From the NCBI RefSeq assembly GCF_016864375.1, contig NZ_CP069354.1, positions 496,001 through 560,000 on the forward strand: a DNA stretch of 64,000 nucleotides. Reading direction: 5' to 3'. The notes below the pieces were generated by a model that saw only the letters and a list, made by a program, of their open reading frames with translations, searched no databases and had not been told where the DNA came from. The translations under genes and the position numbers were made by a program. The DNA is from Microvirga sp. VF16. Its GTDB lineage: Bacteria > Pseudomonadota > Alphaproteobacteria > Rhizobiales > Beijerinckiaceae. Numbering within the stretch: the stretch's first letter is position 1; each line of letters starts with the position of its first letter. Positions 18,678 to 27,596 of the stretch are shown piece by piece.

Positions 18678-19377
18678 GCCACATCGGCTCGGCGACGACT
18701 TGGGCCTTGATGGGCGCTCCGCCGCTAATGATATTTGCCACCGAGGATCTTTCCGGATCGGCCTCGAAGCGGGTCCGGACCCAGACAGCCAGGAATTTCA
18801 GGTATTCGGTGAAGATCACCCGGGCGACGGCTGGATTGTGCCACCATTCGTGCGGGTCGATGGTGGCCGCGACCGGATAGGGGATCTTCTGGAGGTTCGG
18901 CAGGGCGTGGTCGAGCTCCACCAGGGTGCGCGGCATATGATAGTTCGACGTCACCACGATGATGGTATCGAAACCATTCTTGTCGGCCCAGCGCCTTGTC
19001 TCGATGGCGTTGCCGATGGTGTTGCGGGCCCGGTAATCCAGGTCCACGCAGCAATCGAACAGCCGCCGCTGGCCGGGGTTGAGGCGGGCGATCTGGTCGC
19101 GGCTGGTGTTCTCGTTGACGCCGGAGATCAGGAGCCTCTTGGCATAGCCTTTGGCGAGAAGGTCGATGGCGTCACCGATCCGCTGCGCCCCGCCCGTCAT
19201 GGCGACGATGCCGTCGGCGCGGGTCTCGGGGGGCTGCTCGAAGCGGTCGAGGTGATAGACGAAGCCCAGAAAACCGAGAAATCCGACGATTAGGGTCGCG
19301 ATGCAGCTCCAGAATCCGAAGGCGAGGAGGCGGCTTAAGATGGATCGCCGAACAGGGTGCCTAGTCGATGCGGGCAT
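18673..19377 (-). CDS. YdcF/SanA-family (DUF218) membrane protein
   Basis: A 234-aa protein with one N-terminal membrane helix (LLAFGFWSCIATLIVGFLGF) and a periplasmic DUF218 domain. DGIVAMTGGAQRIGDAIDLL, KRLLISGVNENTSRD and TIIVVTSNYHMPRT are the conserved blocks of YdcF/SanA/ElyC proteins, linked to envelope integrity. The start 19377 is one of several (19413 and 19482 are also in frame). The stop codon is contributed by a family B repeat, so the native C-terminus may have been altered by repeat insertion. It lies downstream of ftsX in the same direction, with another family B copy between them. Confidence 0.82.
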   Translation of the reverse strand: MPASTRHPVRRSILSRLLAFGFWSCIATLIVGFLGFLGFVYHLDRFEQPPETRADGIVAMTGGAQRIGDAIDLLAKGYAKRLLISGVNENTSRDQIARLNPGQRRLFDCCVDLDYRARNTIGNAIETRRWADKNGFDTIIVVTSNYHMPRTLVELDHALPNLQKIPYPVAATIDPHEWWHNPAVARVIFTEYLKFLAVWVRTRFEADPERSSVANIISGGAPIKAQVVAEPMWR

Positions 19378-19501
19378 CGTCCAGCCCCAGCCTACGGCCT
19401 CGGTGGGATCCATGGCGCCCGGCGCACTCCAACTCTGCGTTCGCGAGATCATCCTGGACGACCATAATGGAGAATGCGGCAATGGAGAGGCGGCCTCCTA
19501 G

Positions 19502-19610
19502 AGCATCGGATCCAAAAGTGAGGCCACTTTTGGGGTCGTTTCGATGCTCATTTTTTAACTGGCGCATCATTGCCCGCGGAAAACCGGATCCCCTTTTCCG
19601 CATGATGCGC
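19502..19610. repeat. Dispersed repeat, family B, copy 2
   Basis: Same two-stem order as copy 1: GAGCATCGGATCCAAAAGTG with GCCACTTTTGGGG...TCGATGCTC, then GCGCATCAT...ATGATGCGC. It lies between ftsX (stop 19634) and the ydcF-like gene. The repeat and its short flanks account for the gap 19378-19633. Confidence 0.75.
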
Positions 19611-19633
19611 TCGGTTCGGGTTAACTGTCACCA

Positions 19634-20617
19634 TCAACCATTTTCGTTAAGAAAGCGTCTCACGGTCAAGCGTGAGACGATGCCGGTGATGAGCGCGACG
19701 AGGAGCGCAATCAGGATCACCACCGCATAGCCGCGCCAGCTGATGGTGAAGGCACCGAAGAGCGCCTCAAGCTGGTCACCTGTGGGGCTGGCCCGCCAGG
19801 AACTGGCGACGAAGCCCAGGATCAAGGTGAGGACCAGGGCGGCGGCGGCTCCGATGGCGCTGCCGCGGAGGCCTAGGCGGAAGAAACGGCGCTGGAATTC
19901 CTTGGCGATGAAATCGTCGTTCGCCCCGACGAAATGGAGCACTTCCACGACTTCCCGGTTGCCGGCCATGGCGCCTCTCGTGGCGAAGATCACGGCAAGG
20001 CCCGCAGCGACGAGCACCAATGCTACCAGGAACACGCCGACGCCGATGATGGTGTTGGCCATGGTCGAGAGCCGCGAGACCCAGAGGGCATGATCGTCAA
20101 GGGTCGCCCCCGGCACGTCGCGCTGCAGGGATTGTCTCAAGGTGCTGAAATCGGGCTTCGCGTCTTGCCCGATCTTGATCACGATCAGGCGCGGCACCGG
20201 CAAATCCTTGAAATCGAGGCCGGTGCCGAGCCACGGCTCGAGCAGGCGCTCGGATTCCTCCTTGGAGAAGGCCTGGGCCTGCTCCACGCCCGGTGTCTGC
20301 CGGGCCAGCGCCACGGCACGGTCCACGTCCTGATCGATCGGGCGTTGGGCATTGGGGCGGATCTGGATGGTGACTTCGCGGGCAATCTCGGAGCGCCATT
20401 GGGCGGAAGAGGCGGAAACGAGTTCCGCGCCTCCGGCGCAGAGCGCGGCAAGAAAAGTCAGGATGGCGATGACGGCGGCCAGCGCCTGTCCACCGGCCGA
20501 ATCCACCGGCACGAGCGGTGCGTTGCGGCTCAAGGAGGCCGGCAGGGAGCGTTTTTGCCCGTCCGGAGCCGCGGCCTTCCTCAGGCGAGGTTTGGGAGAC
20601 GCACCCATCCGGCTCAC
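19634..20617 (-). CDS. ftsX: cell division permease FtsX
   Basis: A 327-aa membrane partner of FtsE; the complex activates peptidoglycan hydrolases at the division site. It has an Arg-rich cytoplasmic N-terminus, a first helix (QALAAVIAILTFLAALCAGG), a periplasmic domain from about 70 to 185 and three C-terminal helices of the FtsX/MacB type. A GTG start at 20617 overlaps the ftsE stop (GTGA); an ATG nine bases in is an alternative. Confidence 0.9.
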   Translation of the reverse strand: MSRMGASPKPRLRKAAAPDGQKRSLPASLSRNAPLVPVDSAGGQALAAVIAILTFLAALCAGGAELVSASSAQWRSEIAREVTIQIRPNAQRPIDQDVDRAVALARQTPGVEQAQAFSKEESERLLEPWLGTGLDFKDLPVPRLIVIKIGQDAKPDFSTLRQSLQRDVPGATLDDHALWVSRLSTMANTIIGVGVFLVALVLVAAGLAVIFATRGAMAGNREVVEVLHFVGANDDFIAKEFQRRFFRLGLRGSAIGAAAALVLTLILGFVASSWRASPTGDQLEALFGAFTISWRGYAVVILIALLVALITGIVSRLTVRRFLNENG

Positions 20618-21318
20618 TCGTCGATATGCAGCCGGCCGTCGCCGAGCACGAGGCGGCGCACGTCGAGCTGATCCATGAGGCTGAAGTCGTGGGTCGCGAT
20701 GATCACCGAGGTTCCGAGCCGGTTGAGTTCGATGAAGAGGCGTAAGAGACGGCGGGCGAGCGACGGGTCCACGTTGCCGGTGGGCTCGTCCGCGAGCAGC
20801 AGGTCGGGGCGCACGATCAGCGCGCGGGCAATCGCCGCGCGCTGCTTCTCGCCGCCGGAGAGCACGGGCGGCAGCATGTGCATGCGGTCGCCAAGGCCGA
20901 CCCAGCGCAGAAGCTCAACCACTTCGGCTCGATAGCTCGACTCTTCCTTGCCCTGGACGCGCAGGGGCAGGGCCACGTTCTCATAAGTTGTCAGGTGGTC
21001 GAGCAGGCGGAAATCCTGGAAGACCACCCCCATGCGGCGGCGAACCCCGGTGAGCTCCTCCTTGGAGATCCGCGACACGTCCTCGCCGAAGAGCGAGATC
21101 AGGCCGCGGGTCGGCTTTACGGAAAGTAGGATCAACCGCAGGAGTGTCGTCTTGCCGGCACCGGACGGGCCGGTGAGGAACTGGAAGGAATTGGGCTCGA
21201 TGGAAAAGGTCAGGTCACGCAGGACCTCGGGCCCCATGCCATAGCGCACGCCCACATTCTCGAAGTGCACGGCCGGAGCCGCGCCCTCATCGTAGTCCTC
21301 GTCGTAAAGCGCCCTCAC
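20614..21318 (-). CDS. ftsE: cell division ATP-binding protein FtsE
   Basis: A 234-aa ABC ATPase with Walker A GPSGAGKTT, Q-loop in VFQDFRLL, signature LSGGEKQRAAIARAL, Walker B LLLADEPTGNVD and the H-loop in IATHD. Coupled to ftsX by a 4-base overlap, the standard ftsEX operon. Its 15-residue acidic N-terminal lead (MRALYDEDYDEGAAPAV) is longer than in enterobacteria. Upstream 21319-21694 must hold the promoter. Confidence 0.93.
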   Translation of the reverse strand: MRALYDEDYDEGAAPAVHFENVGVRYGMGPEVLRDLTFSIEPNSFQFLTGPSGAGKTTLLRLILLSVKPTRGLISLFGEDVSRISKEELTGVRRRMGVVFQDFRLLDHLTTYENVALPLRVQGKEESSYRAEVVELLRWVGLGDRMHMLPPVLSGGEKQRAAIARALIVRPDLLLADEPTGNVDPSLARRLLRLFIELNRLGTSVIIATHDFSLMDQLDVRRLVLGDGRLHIDE

Positions 21319-21694
21319 GCGTGCTCAAGCCATCCTTGGAGGTTGTCGGTTCTTGTGGCGGACAGGACCGCGATTCGCCTTCTTATCGCCCCTGTATGGT
21401 TAGCAAGCCATAAACTCGGCAAACGACGACGGAAAGCGAGCGTTTCGCGGGACATTGCCGCAGGAGGGGCAGGGAGAAGGAGGTGACACCCTTCGCGTCA
21501 TCACCGGTCTGGTGCCAGTAATCCCGATGGCCTGAAGGACTGACCCTCAGCGTATCGAGGTGGCCGGGACAAGCCCGGCCATGACGTGGAAGCCGTCTAT
21601 CATCCCCAAAAGTCACCAAGTCCGTTTGACATCCTTGCCTAAGCATGGTCGTGAAGAGGCAAGCCCAAGGCTTTTAGTATTCTTTGCTGGATTG
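21319..21694. other. Gap between ftsE and hpt with a partial family A repeat
   Basis: 376 bases between divergent ftsE and hpt. A half family A unit (GGCCGGGACAAGCCCGGCC ATGACG, 21560-21587) and a degenerate partner near 21485-21510 are present. The rest should contain both promoters. No convincing coding frame was seen. Confidence 0.55.
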
Positions 21695-22273
21695 ATGACG
21701 ATGAACACTGCCCCCCGGGTCCGGGTCCTTTTCGACGAAGACACCATTGCCAAGCGCAACGAGGCGCTGGCCCAGGAGATCGCGGCCGCCAAGCCCGAGA
21801 ACCTGCTCGTCGTCGCAGTGCTCAAGGGCAGCTTCATGTTTGCGGCGGACCTGATCCGCGCCCTGCATCGGACCGGTCTGGCGCCGCAGGTCGAGTTCGT
21901 GCACCTGTCGAGCTATCTCGACGGTACCGTTTCCACCGGCAATGTGACGATCCTGCGCGACGTGGAAAGCGATGTGCGCGGACGCGACGTGCTGCTCGTG
22001 GACGATATCCTCGAGTCGGGCCGCACGGTCACTTTCGCCAAGGACCTCCTGATGGCCCGCGGCGCCAAGAGCGTGAAGACCGCCGTGCTGCTCGAAAAGC
22101 CCGGCAAGCGCGCCGTGCAGATCCACCCGGATTACGTAGGCTTCACCTGCCCCGACGTGTTCGTCATCGGCTACGGCATGGACGTGGCCCATTCCTACCG
22201 CCAGCTGCCTTATGTCGGCGTGCTCGATCACCACGACGACAGCCCGGACCTGTTCGACAAGCCGGGACAATAG
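21695..22273 (+). CDS. hpt: hypoxanthine phosphoribosyltransferase
   Basis: A 192-aa purine salvage enzyme that makes IMP or GMP from hypoxanthine or guanine and PRPP. The PRPP-binding motif DVLLVDDILESGRT is at about residue 105; VLKGSFMFAADLIRAL is the N-terminal phosphate-binding loop. The start ATG 21695 (or 21701) gives the family length; the open frame upstream runs into the repeat. Convergent with tspO. Confidence 0.93.
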   Translation: MTMNTAPRVRVLFDEDTIAKRNEALAQEIAAAKPENLLVVAVLKGSFMFAADLIRALHRTGLAPQVEFVHLSSYLDGTVSTGNVTILRDVESDVRGRDVLLVDDILESGRTVTFAKDLLMARGAKSVKTAVLLEKPGKRAVQIHPDYVGFTCPDVFVIGYGMDVAHSYRQLPYVGVLDHHDDSPDLFDKPGQ

Positions 22274-22330
22274 CTTTTTCAGGCGAAGTGAATGCCGGTT
22301 CGCCGTTAAGAGAATGCGTCAGCCAAAGCT

Positions 22331-22840
22331 TCAGCCGTTGAGTTGCCAGATCGTGCCATTGAGCAGGGTCGCATAAGCGACCCAGGCGAGATTGGGCACG
22401 AGCAGCAGGCCGGCGGCGCGGTCGAGCCGCCAGAAGGAGCGGATCGTGGCGAGGATCGCCACGATCAGGGCGGCGATGATCACGAGCCCCGCGAGCGGGC
22501 TCTTGCCGCCGAAGAAGGCGAAGGACCACATTCCGTTCAAGATCAGCTGCACGAAGAAGGCGACGATCGCCGTCGAGCGTCCGAGTCGGTTCTCGGGCAG
22601 GCTCAGGATGCGCCAGAGCGCATAGGCCATCATGGCATAGAGCAGCGTCCAGGCGACCGGAAAGGCCCAGTTCGGCGGGGTGAAGCCGGGTTTGAGCAGA
22701 TTCGCGTACCAGGTCGGGATGTTCGGCTGCGTGATGAGGCTTGCCGACACGGCCACCGCGACCACCGGCAATACGGCCACCAGGAAGCGTGGCAGCGGCG
22801 GCATTGCATGGCTGCCCGGCGCAGTTTGGTCTGTATGCAT
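22331..22840 (-). CDS. tspO: TspO/MBR family protein (tryptophan-rich sensory protein)
   Basis: A 169-aa protein with five predicted membrane helices. PNIPTWYANLLKPGFTPPNWAFPVAWTLLY is split over helix 1 to 2 and is the hallmark of the family; further Trp residues lie in helices 3-5. Bacterial TspO binds porphyrins and modulates tetrapyrrole or stress responses at the envelope. An AAAGGGA-type ribosome site precedes the ATG at 22840. Divergent from the metC-like gene with 73 bases between. Confidence 0.9.
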   Translation of the reverse strand: MHTDQTAPGSHAMPPLPRFLVAVLPVVAVAVSASLITQPNIPTWYANLLKPGFTPPNWAFPVAWTLLYAMMAYALWRILSLPENRLGRSTAIVAFFVQLILNGMWSFAFFGGKSPLAGLVIIAALIVAILATIRSFWRLDRAAGLLLVPNLAWVAYATLLNGTIWQLNG

Positions 22841-22913
22841 GCTCGAAATCCCTTTATGAGGGGCGCATCGTTGTCCCTGTGACGCAACCTGTCACGCTTG
22901 CGGAGGTTCCCTC

Positions 22914-24065
22914 ATGTCGTCATCGCGTTCCCCATGGTCGAAGCGTAGCCTGACCGCTCAGGCCATGGGCCATGTGGATCCGATCACGAAAGCGATCGTG
23001 CCGCCGATCCATGTGACGACCACCTATATCCGCGACGAGGACAACGCCTATTCCTCCGGCTTCGTCTATGGCCGGCCTGACAACGCCACCATCCGTGAGG
23101 CGGAAGAAGTGCTGGCCATGCTGGAGGAGGCTGAGGCCGGCGCGCTTTTGTTCTCGTCCGGCATGGCGGCGGCGACGGCCGTGTTCCAGGCGCTCAACCC
23201 CGGCGATCATATCGTCGCTTCCAAGGTCATGTATTGGGCCCTGCGCAGCTGGCTCATGACGGAAGCCGTGCGCTGGGGCCTCAAGGTCGATTTCGTCGAG
23301 ACGGACAATCTCGAGGCCCTCAAGGCCACCGTGAAGCCCGGCGAGACCAAGCTGGTCTGGGTCGAGACGCCGTCGAACCCGCTCTGGACCATCACCGATA
23401 TCGCTGCCGCCGCCGAGATCGCGCATGCGGCCGGCGCCCGCCTCGCAGTCGATTCCACCACCGCCTCGCCGATCCACACAAGGCCGCTGACGCTCGGCGC
23501 CGATATCGTCATGCATGCGGCGACCAAGGTGCTCAACGGCCATTCCGACGTAGTGGCAGGCGCACTTGCCGGTGCGAAGGCCGACGCGTTCTGGGCGCGG
23601 GTCGTCTCGATCCGCAAGATGCAGGGCGCGATCCTCGGCCCGTTCGAGGCCTATCTTTTGATGCGCGGCATGCGCACGCTCCATGTCCGCACCGCCGCAC
23701 AGGCGAAAAGTGCGCTCGATCTCGCGCAGCGATTCTCGGCGCATCCCAAGGTGGCCCGCGTGCTCTATCCCGGCCTGCCGCAGCATCCTGGCCATGATAT
23801 TGCTGCTCGGCAGATGGAGAACGGCTTCGGCTACATGCTCTCGATCCAGGTCTCGGAAGGCGAGGCCGCCGCGATCCGCACGGCGGCGCGCGTGGGCCTG
23901 TGGAAGCGCGCGACCTCGCTCGGCGGCGTCGAGAGCCTGATCGAGCACCGCGCCTCCATCGAAGGACCGGGCACCCCGTGTCCGCCAGACCTCCTGCGCC
24001 TCTCCACCGGCATCGAGGACGTGGAGGATCTTTATCGGGATCTCGACGAGGCGCTGAGGGGCTGA
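22914..24065 (+). CDS. metC: cystathionine beta-lyase / trans-sulfuration PLP enzyme
   Basis: A 383-aa Cys/Met-metabolism PLP enzyme. Conserved segments are VPPIHVTTTYI, YGRPDNATIREAEEVLAMLE, LLFSSGMAAATAVF and the PLP-lysine segment MHAATKVLNGHSDVVAG. The C-terminal SLGGVESLIEHRAS is typical. It could be cystathionine beta-lyase, gamma-synthase or O-acylhomoserine sulfhydrylase; beta-lyase is favoured by overall appearance only. No methionine genes adjoin it. Start at 22914 after a TTCCCTC-rich leader. Confidence 0.8.
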   Translation: MSSSRSPWSKRSLTAQAMGHVDPITKAIVPPIHVTTTYIRDEDNAYSSGFVYGRPDNATIREAEEVLAMLEEAEAGALLFSSGMAAATAVFQALNPGDHIVASKVMYWALRSWLMTEAVRWGLKVDFVETDNLEALKATVKPGETKLVWVETPSNPLWTITDIAAAAEIAHAAGARLAVDSTTASPIHTRPLTLGADIVMHAATKVLNGHSDVVAGALAGAKADAFWARVVSIRKMQGAILGPFEAYLLMRGMRTLHVRTAAQAKSALDLAQRFSAHPKVARVLYPGLPQHPGHDIAARQMENGFGYMLSIQVSEGEAAAIRTAARVGLWKRATSLGGVESLIEHRASIEGPGTPCPPDLLRLSTGIEDVEDLYRDLDEALRG

Positions 24066-24071
24066 CGCTTC

Positions 24072-24262
24072 AGTGTCATTCCCGGCCGGAGCGGAGGGGA
24101 AGGGAATCCATAGCGTCGAGCCTGTGTGTGGATCCCCCTCCCTCGCTACGCTCGCCTGGGATGACATCCTCTTACGTCATGCCCGCACTTGGTTTACGGG
24201 CACCCACGTCTTTGCGCTGGTTGAAGACGTGGATGGCCGGGACGAGCCCGGCCATGACGGTC
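24072..24262. repeat. Dispersed repeats, family A, two units
   Basis: First unit AGTGTCATTCCCGGCCGG to GGGATGACATC (24072-24169). Second unit ACGTCATGCCCGCAC to GGCCATGACGG (24174-24261) with internal CCACGTCTTT/AAGACGTGG arms. They fill most of the 317-base gap between the metC-like gene and cpdB. The remaining 24263-24382 should hold the cpdB promoter. Confidence 0.78.
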
Positions 24263-24382
24263 GAAGGGGGACAGTGGATAGTGGGCGCCCCTTAGCCAGC
24301 TATATTGATCTTGTCACAAAACCTGTGCTTCTCTCCGCTACAGGCGAACCCTGTTTCGCAAAAAACAAGCCGAGGGAAGACC

Positions 24383-26326
24383 ATGACTCACTCCATCACC
24401 CGCCGCCGCGTCCTGCAGACCGGCGTGGCCGCTGCCGCTATTTCCGGAATCCCCCAATTCGCCTGGGCGGCCGGTCCTGTCGTAAAGCTCCGCATCCTGG
24501 AGACGACCGACCTTCACGTGAACATCTTCCCTTACGACTATTATCGCGATGCGGCCGATGACACGGTGGGTCTCGCGCGCACCGCGACCCTCGTGAAGGG
24601 CGCGCGGGCGGAGGCCAAGAACAGCCTGCTCTTCGACAACGGCGACCTGATCCAGGGCTCGCCGCTCGGCGATTTCGTCGCCTATCGCCGCGGCATGAAG
24701 GCGGGTGACGTGCATCCCATGGTCGCCGCCATGAACGAGCTCAACTACGATTGCGGCACGCTCGGCAATCACGAGTTCAACTACGGCCTCGAGTTCCTGC
24801 AGAACGCACTCGGCACCGCGAAATTCCCGCTGGTTTGCGCCAACGTCATCAAGGCAAACGGCGAGACCCTGCAGAAGCCGTGGCTCGTGCTCGACCGCGA
24901 ATTCACCGATGAGGCCGGCGCAAAGCAGAAGATCAAGATCGGTGTGATCGGCTTCGTGCCGCCGCAGATCGTGCAGTGGGACAAGTCGCATCTCGACGGC
25001 AAGGCCACCACCATCGATATCGTCGATGCGGCGAACAAGCATGTGCCGGATCTCAAGAAGGCCGGAGCCGACATCGTCGTCGCGCTCTGCCATTCCGGCA
25101 TCGCCGGTGGCGAGCGAAAGGGGGGCGAGGAGAATGCGGCGCTGCATCTCGCCAAGGTCGATGGCATCGACGTCATCCTCACCGGTCACCAGCACTTCAC
25201 GTTCCCGGGTGGCAAGGAATTCAACAACATCCCCGGCGTTGACGTGAAGGCCGGCACGCTGCATGGCAAGCCCGCCGTCATGGCCGGCTTCTGGGGCAGC
25301 CATCTCGGCCTCATCGATCTGGAACTGATCAAGGAAGGCAATGTCTGGAAGGTCGCGAATTTCCGCACTGAGGCGCGCCCGATCTACGATCGCGTCGACC
25401 GTAAAGTTGTCGCGAAGGTGGATTCCGATGCAGCCGTAATGGCAGCCGCGCAGGCGGGTCACGACGCGACGCTGAAATACGTGCGCGAGCCCGTCGGCAC
25501 CACGGCCGTTCCGATCCACTCCTATTACTCACTCGTGGCCGACGATGCTTCCGTGAAGCTCGTTGCCGAGGCGCAGGCCTGGTACGTGGCCGATCAGCTG
25601 AAAGCCTCCGCCTTCAAGGATCTGCCGATTCTCTCAGCAGCTGCGCCCTTCAAGGCCGGCGGACGCGGTGGCCCGAACTACTTCACCGAGATCAAGCCGG
25701 GCCCGCTCGCCATCAAGGACATGGCGGACATCTACATCTATCCGAATACGATCCGCGTGGTGAAGATCACCGGTGCGCAGGTGCGCGAATGGCTCGAGCG
25801 TTCGGCCGGCGTCTACAACCAGATCGATGTGGCCAAGGGCGGCGAGCAGGAACTCATCAATCAAAAATTCCCGGCCTACAATTTCGACGTCATCGCGGGC
25901 GTGCAGTACAAGATCGATCCGACGCAAGCCTCGCGCTACGATGACAACGGTAAGGTCGTGAATGCCGATGCGCATCGCATCAAGGACCTGACCTATAACG
26001 GAAAGCCGGTGACGGACGATCAGCAGTTCATCGTCGTGACCAACAATTACCGCGCAGGCGGCGGCGGCAACTTCCCTGGCGCGGACGGCACCACCATCGT
26101 GTTCGAGGCGCCGGATCTCACCCGCGATGCGATCATGCGCTACATCATCGAAAAGAAGGAAGTGGCGCCGAAGGCGGACGGCTCCTGGTCGCTCGCCGCG
26201 CCTGCCGGCGTCACCATGACCTTCACCACCGGCCCGAATGCCGCCAATTATCAACCGGCCGGCATCAAGGTCGAAAAGATGGGCGATGCGCCGGAAGGCT
26301 TCGTGAAGTATCGCATCGTGAGCTGA
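24383..26326 (+). CDS. cpdB: periplasmic 2',3'-cyclic-nucleotide phosphodiesterase / 3'-nucleotidase
   Basis: A 647-aa exported two-domain nucleotidase that salvages phosphate and nucleosides. A twin-arginine signal (TRRRVLQTGVAAAAISG) ends at AWA-AG. The metallophosphatase domain (residues about 35-330) shows TTDLHVNIFPYDY, FDNGDLIQGSPLGD, GTLGNHEFNYG and LTGHQHFTF. The 5'-nucleotidase C-terminal domain follows, with YNFDVIAGVQYKID. The start ATG 24383 follows a GAGGGA site. Use of Tat rather than Sec export is unusual for E. coli CpdB but clear from the RRR motif. Confidence 0.92.
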   Translation: MTHSITRRRVLQTGVAAAAISGIPQFAWAAGPVVKLRILETTDLHVNIFPYDYYRDAADDTVGLARTATLVKGARAEAKNSLLFDNGDLIQGSPLGDFVAYRRGMKAGDVHPMVAAMNELNYDCGTLGNHEFNYGLEFLQNALGTAKFPLVCANVIKANGETLQKPWLVLDREFTDEAGAKQKIKIGVIGFVPPQIVQWDKSHLDGKATTIDIVDAANKHVPDLKKAGADIVVALCHSGIAGGERKGGEENAALHLAKVDGIDVILTGHQHFTFPGGKEFNNIPGVDVKAGTLHGKPAVMAGFWGSHLGLIDLELIKEGNVWKVANFRTEARPIYDRVDRKVVAKVDSDAAVMAAAQAGHDATLKYVREPVGTTAVPIHSYYSLVADDASVKLVAEAQAWYVADQLKASAFKDLPILSAAAPFKAGGRGGPNYFTEIKPGPLAIKDMADIYIYPNTIRVVKITGAQVREWLERSAGVYNQIDVAKGGEQELINQKFPAYNFDVIAGVQYKIDPTQASRYDDNGKVVNADAHRIKDLTYNGKPVTDDQQFIVVTNNYRAGGGGNFPGADGTTIVFEAPDLTRDAIMRYIIEKKEVAPKADGSWSLAAPAGVTMTFTTGPNAANYQPAGIKVEKMGDAPEGFVKYRIVS

Positions 26327-26351
26327 TCGCTCTTCTCATCGAGATACGAGG

Positions 26352-26382
26352 CGGCCGGGCATATGCCCGGCCGTTTTCGTTT
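26352..26382 (+). terminator. Intrinsic terminator of cpdB
   Basis: CGGCCGGGCA-TA-TGCCCGGCCG is a perfect 22-base palindrome starting 25 bases past the cpdB stop, followed by TTTTCGTTT on the plus strand. Confidence 0.9.
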
Positions 26383-26561
26383 GTGCAGATGATGGGCGGA
26401 AAAGCAGCACACCTGTGTGATTGCACGCTGCGTCACTTTGACTACTGATGGCGAAACAGGCAGCCCATTTCGCCATGTGACTGATGTCGCGGCCGAAATT
26501 GGCTGCATCTCTTATGCTTCTTCTGACGACAAACTCGCCACTCTCAAAGATTGAACCAAAG

Positions 26562-26577
26562 TTAACGACGCGTTAAC
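26562..26577 (+). promoter_or_regulatory. CtrA-type box TTAA-N7-TTAAC
   Basis: TTAACGACGCGTTAAC matches the CtrA consensus (TTAA-N7-TTAA) exactly. It lies 64 bases before the start of the exported protein at 26641. CtrA is the alphaproteobacterial cell-cycle and motility regulator. One exact match can also arise by chance in 64 kb. Confidence 0.5.
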
Positions 26578-26640
26578 CAGAGACACTTCGAATGATGGAA
26601 TCGTTGTGTTTTCGATCCTCATTTTATTCTGGTTATTTTG

Positions 26641-27360
26641 ATGATTTCGCTTCTTCGCAGATTGGGATTTTGTCTGCTCGCATGGGTGGTGATGTCGACG
26701 ATTGCCATCGCCAATGAGGACGAGATCTGGAGCGCGAACATCACCCCCGCGTGGCTGAACGATCATGTGGTGGCAAAGCGCGCGGTCCGCCCGCGCCATT
26801 CGCCGCGCTTGAACCGCACGCAGGTCTGGGCGAATGGCATCGCCCGCTCCGATATGCATGCGTTCCTGCCGACGGATTTCGATCGCGCCATCGGGGCCAA
26901 GATGCAGCCCTTTCAGGACTACAATTTCCTGGTCGGAACGGAACTGATCCGTGGTGGCAGCGAGTCGAGTCTTCTGTCGTCGAAAGCGAGCTGGGAGGCT
27001 TATCTGAAACGGGATTGGCAGGGCCTCGGCGTCATGATCGGTCTCTCGACGGCGGGCTTCGTCGACAGCGTTCAGAATGGCTATTCGCAATCCTTCATCG
27101 GCACCATGGACATCCCGCTCGACCTCTCTCTGCAGACATGGAGCACGGAGTTGCGTCTCTCTCCCAGCGTGAATTTGGATGCGACGAACGGAGACATCAG
27201 CACCGGTCTCTTGTCGGAGATCGTCGGCCAGACCCGGCTGACCTCACCCGCGGACCGGTTCCGGTCCGATCTCAATGTCAGGCTGGGCTATGGCCTTGCT
27301 CCCAACACCCAGCCTGTCGCTTCCGCGAAACTCGAATTGCGGATCGCGCCCAATCTCTGA
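26641..27360 (+). CDS. Unknown exported protein (239 aa)
   Basis: I do not recognise the family. The N-terminus is a Sec signal (LLRRLGFCLLAWVVMSTIAIA) cut near IANED. The mature part alternates short hydrophobic and polar strands, with NVRLGYGLAPNTQPVASAKLELRI at the end, suggesting a beta-rich, perhaps outer-membrane or surface protein. A TTG three bases upstream could also start it. It stands alone, behind an exact CtrA-type box and after the cpdB terminator, so it should have its own promoter. Its upstream region (26383-26640) is AT-richer than the surroundings. Confidence 0.65.
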   Translation: MISLLRRLGFCLLAWVVMSTIAIANEDEIWSANITPAWLNDHVVAKRAVRPRHSPRLNRTQVWANGIARSDMHAFLPTDFDRAIGAKMQPFQDYNFLVGTELIRGGSESSLLSSKASWEAYLKRDWQGLGVMIGLSTAGFVDSVQNGYSQSFIGTMDIPLDLSLQTWSTELRLSPSVNLDATNGDISTGLLSEIVGQTRLTSPADRFRSDLNVRLGYGLAPNTQPVASAKLELRIAPNL

Positions 27361-27439
27361 CGCGGAGTGAGCTTCCGCTCCTTGCTCGCTCGTTCTGCTG
27401 CGTCACGAAACTGAGATATTCCGGCGTTATCCGCGCCGC

Positions 27440-27580
27440 ATGACGAACCAATTTAGCAAAGATATTTTCGGGGAGCGCTTGGATACGGATGATTGTGCTC
27501 TTCACTGCCCGGGCTGGTTTCACCTCTTCCTGGTGGGCCTGGGTCTCGTTAGCCTCATTGGATATGGATTTTTAGGTTAA
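27440..27580 (+). CDS. Possible 46-aa small membrane protein
   Basis: An ATG at 27440 opens a short frame: a polar N-terminus (MTNQFSKDIFGERLDTDDC) then one hydrophobic helix (WFHLFLVGLGLVSLIGYGF) and a TAA stop. The helix-plus-polar-head layout is protein-like, but no ribosome site is evident and I do not know a homologue. It lies in the 236-base gap between convergent genes. Confidence 0.35.
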   Translation: MTNQFSKDIFGERLDTDDCALHCPGWFHLFLVGLGLVSLIGYGFLG

Positions 27581-27596
27581 GGGCCGAGATCCACGC

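Noticed and set aside
24311..24329. Pho-box-like TTGTCAC-AAAAC-CTGTGCT upstream of cpdB
   Set aside because: The half-sites are spaced one base too far and the second half is poor; not enough to call PhoB control although cpdB would be a sensible target.
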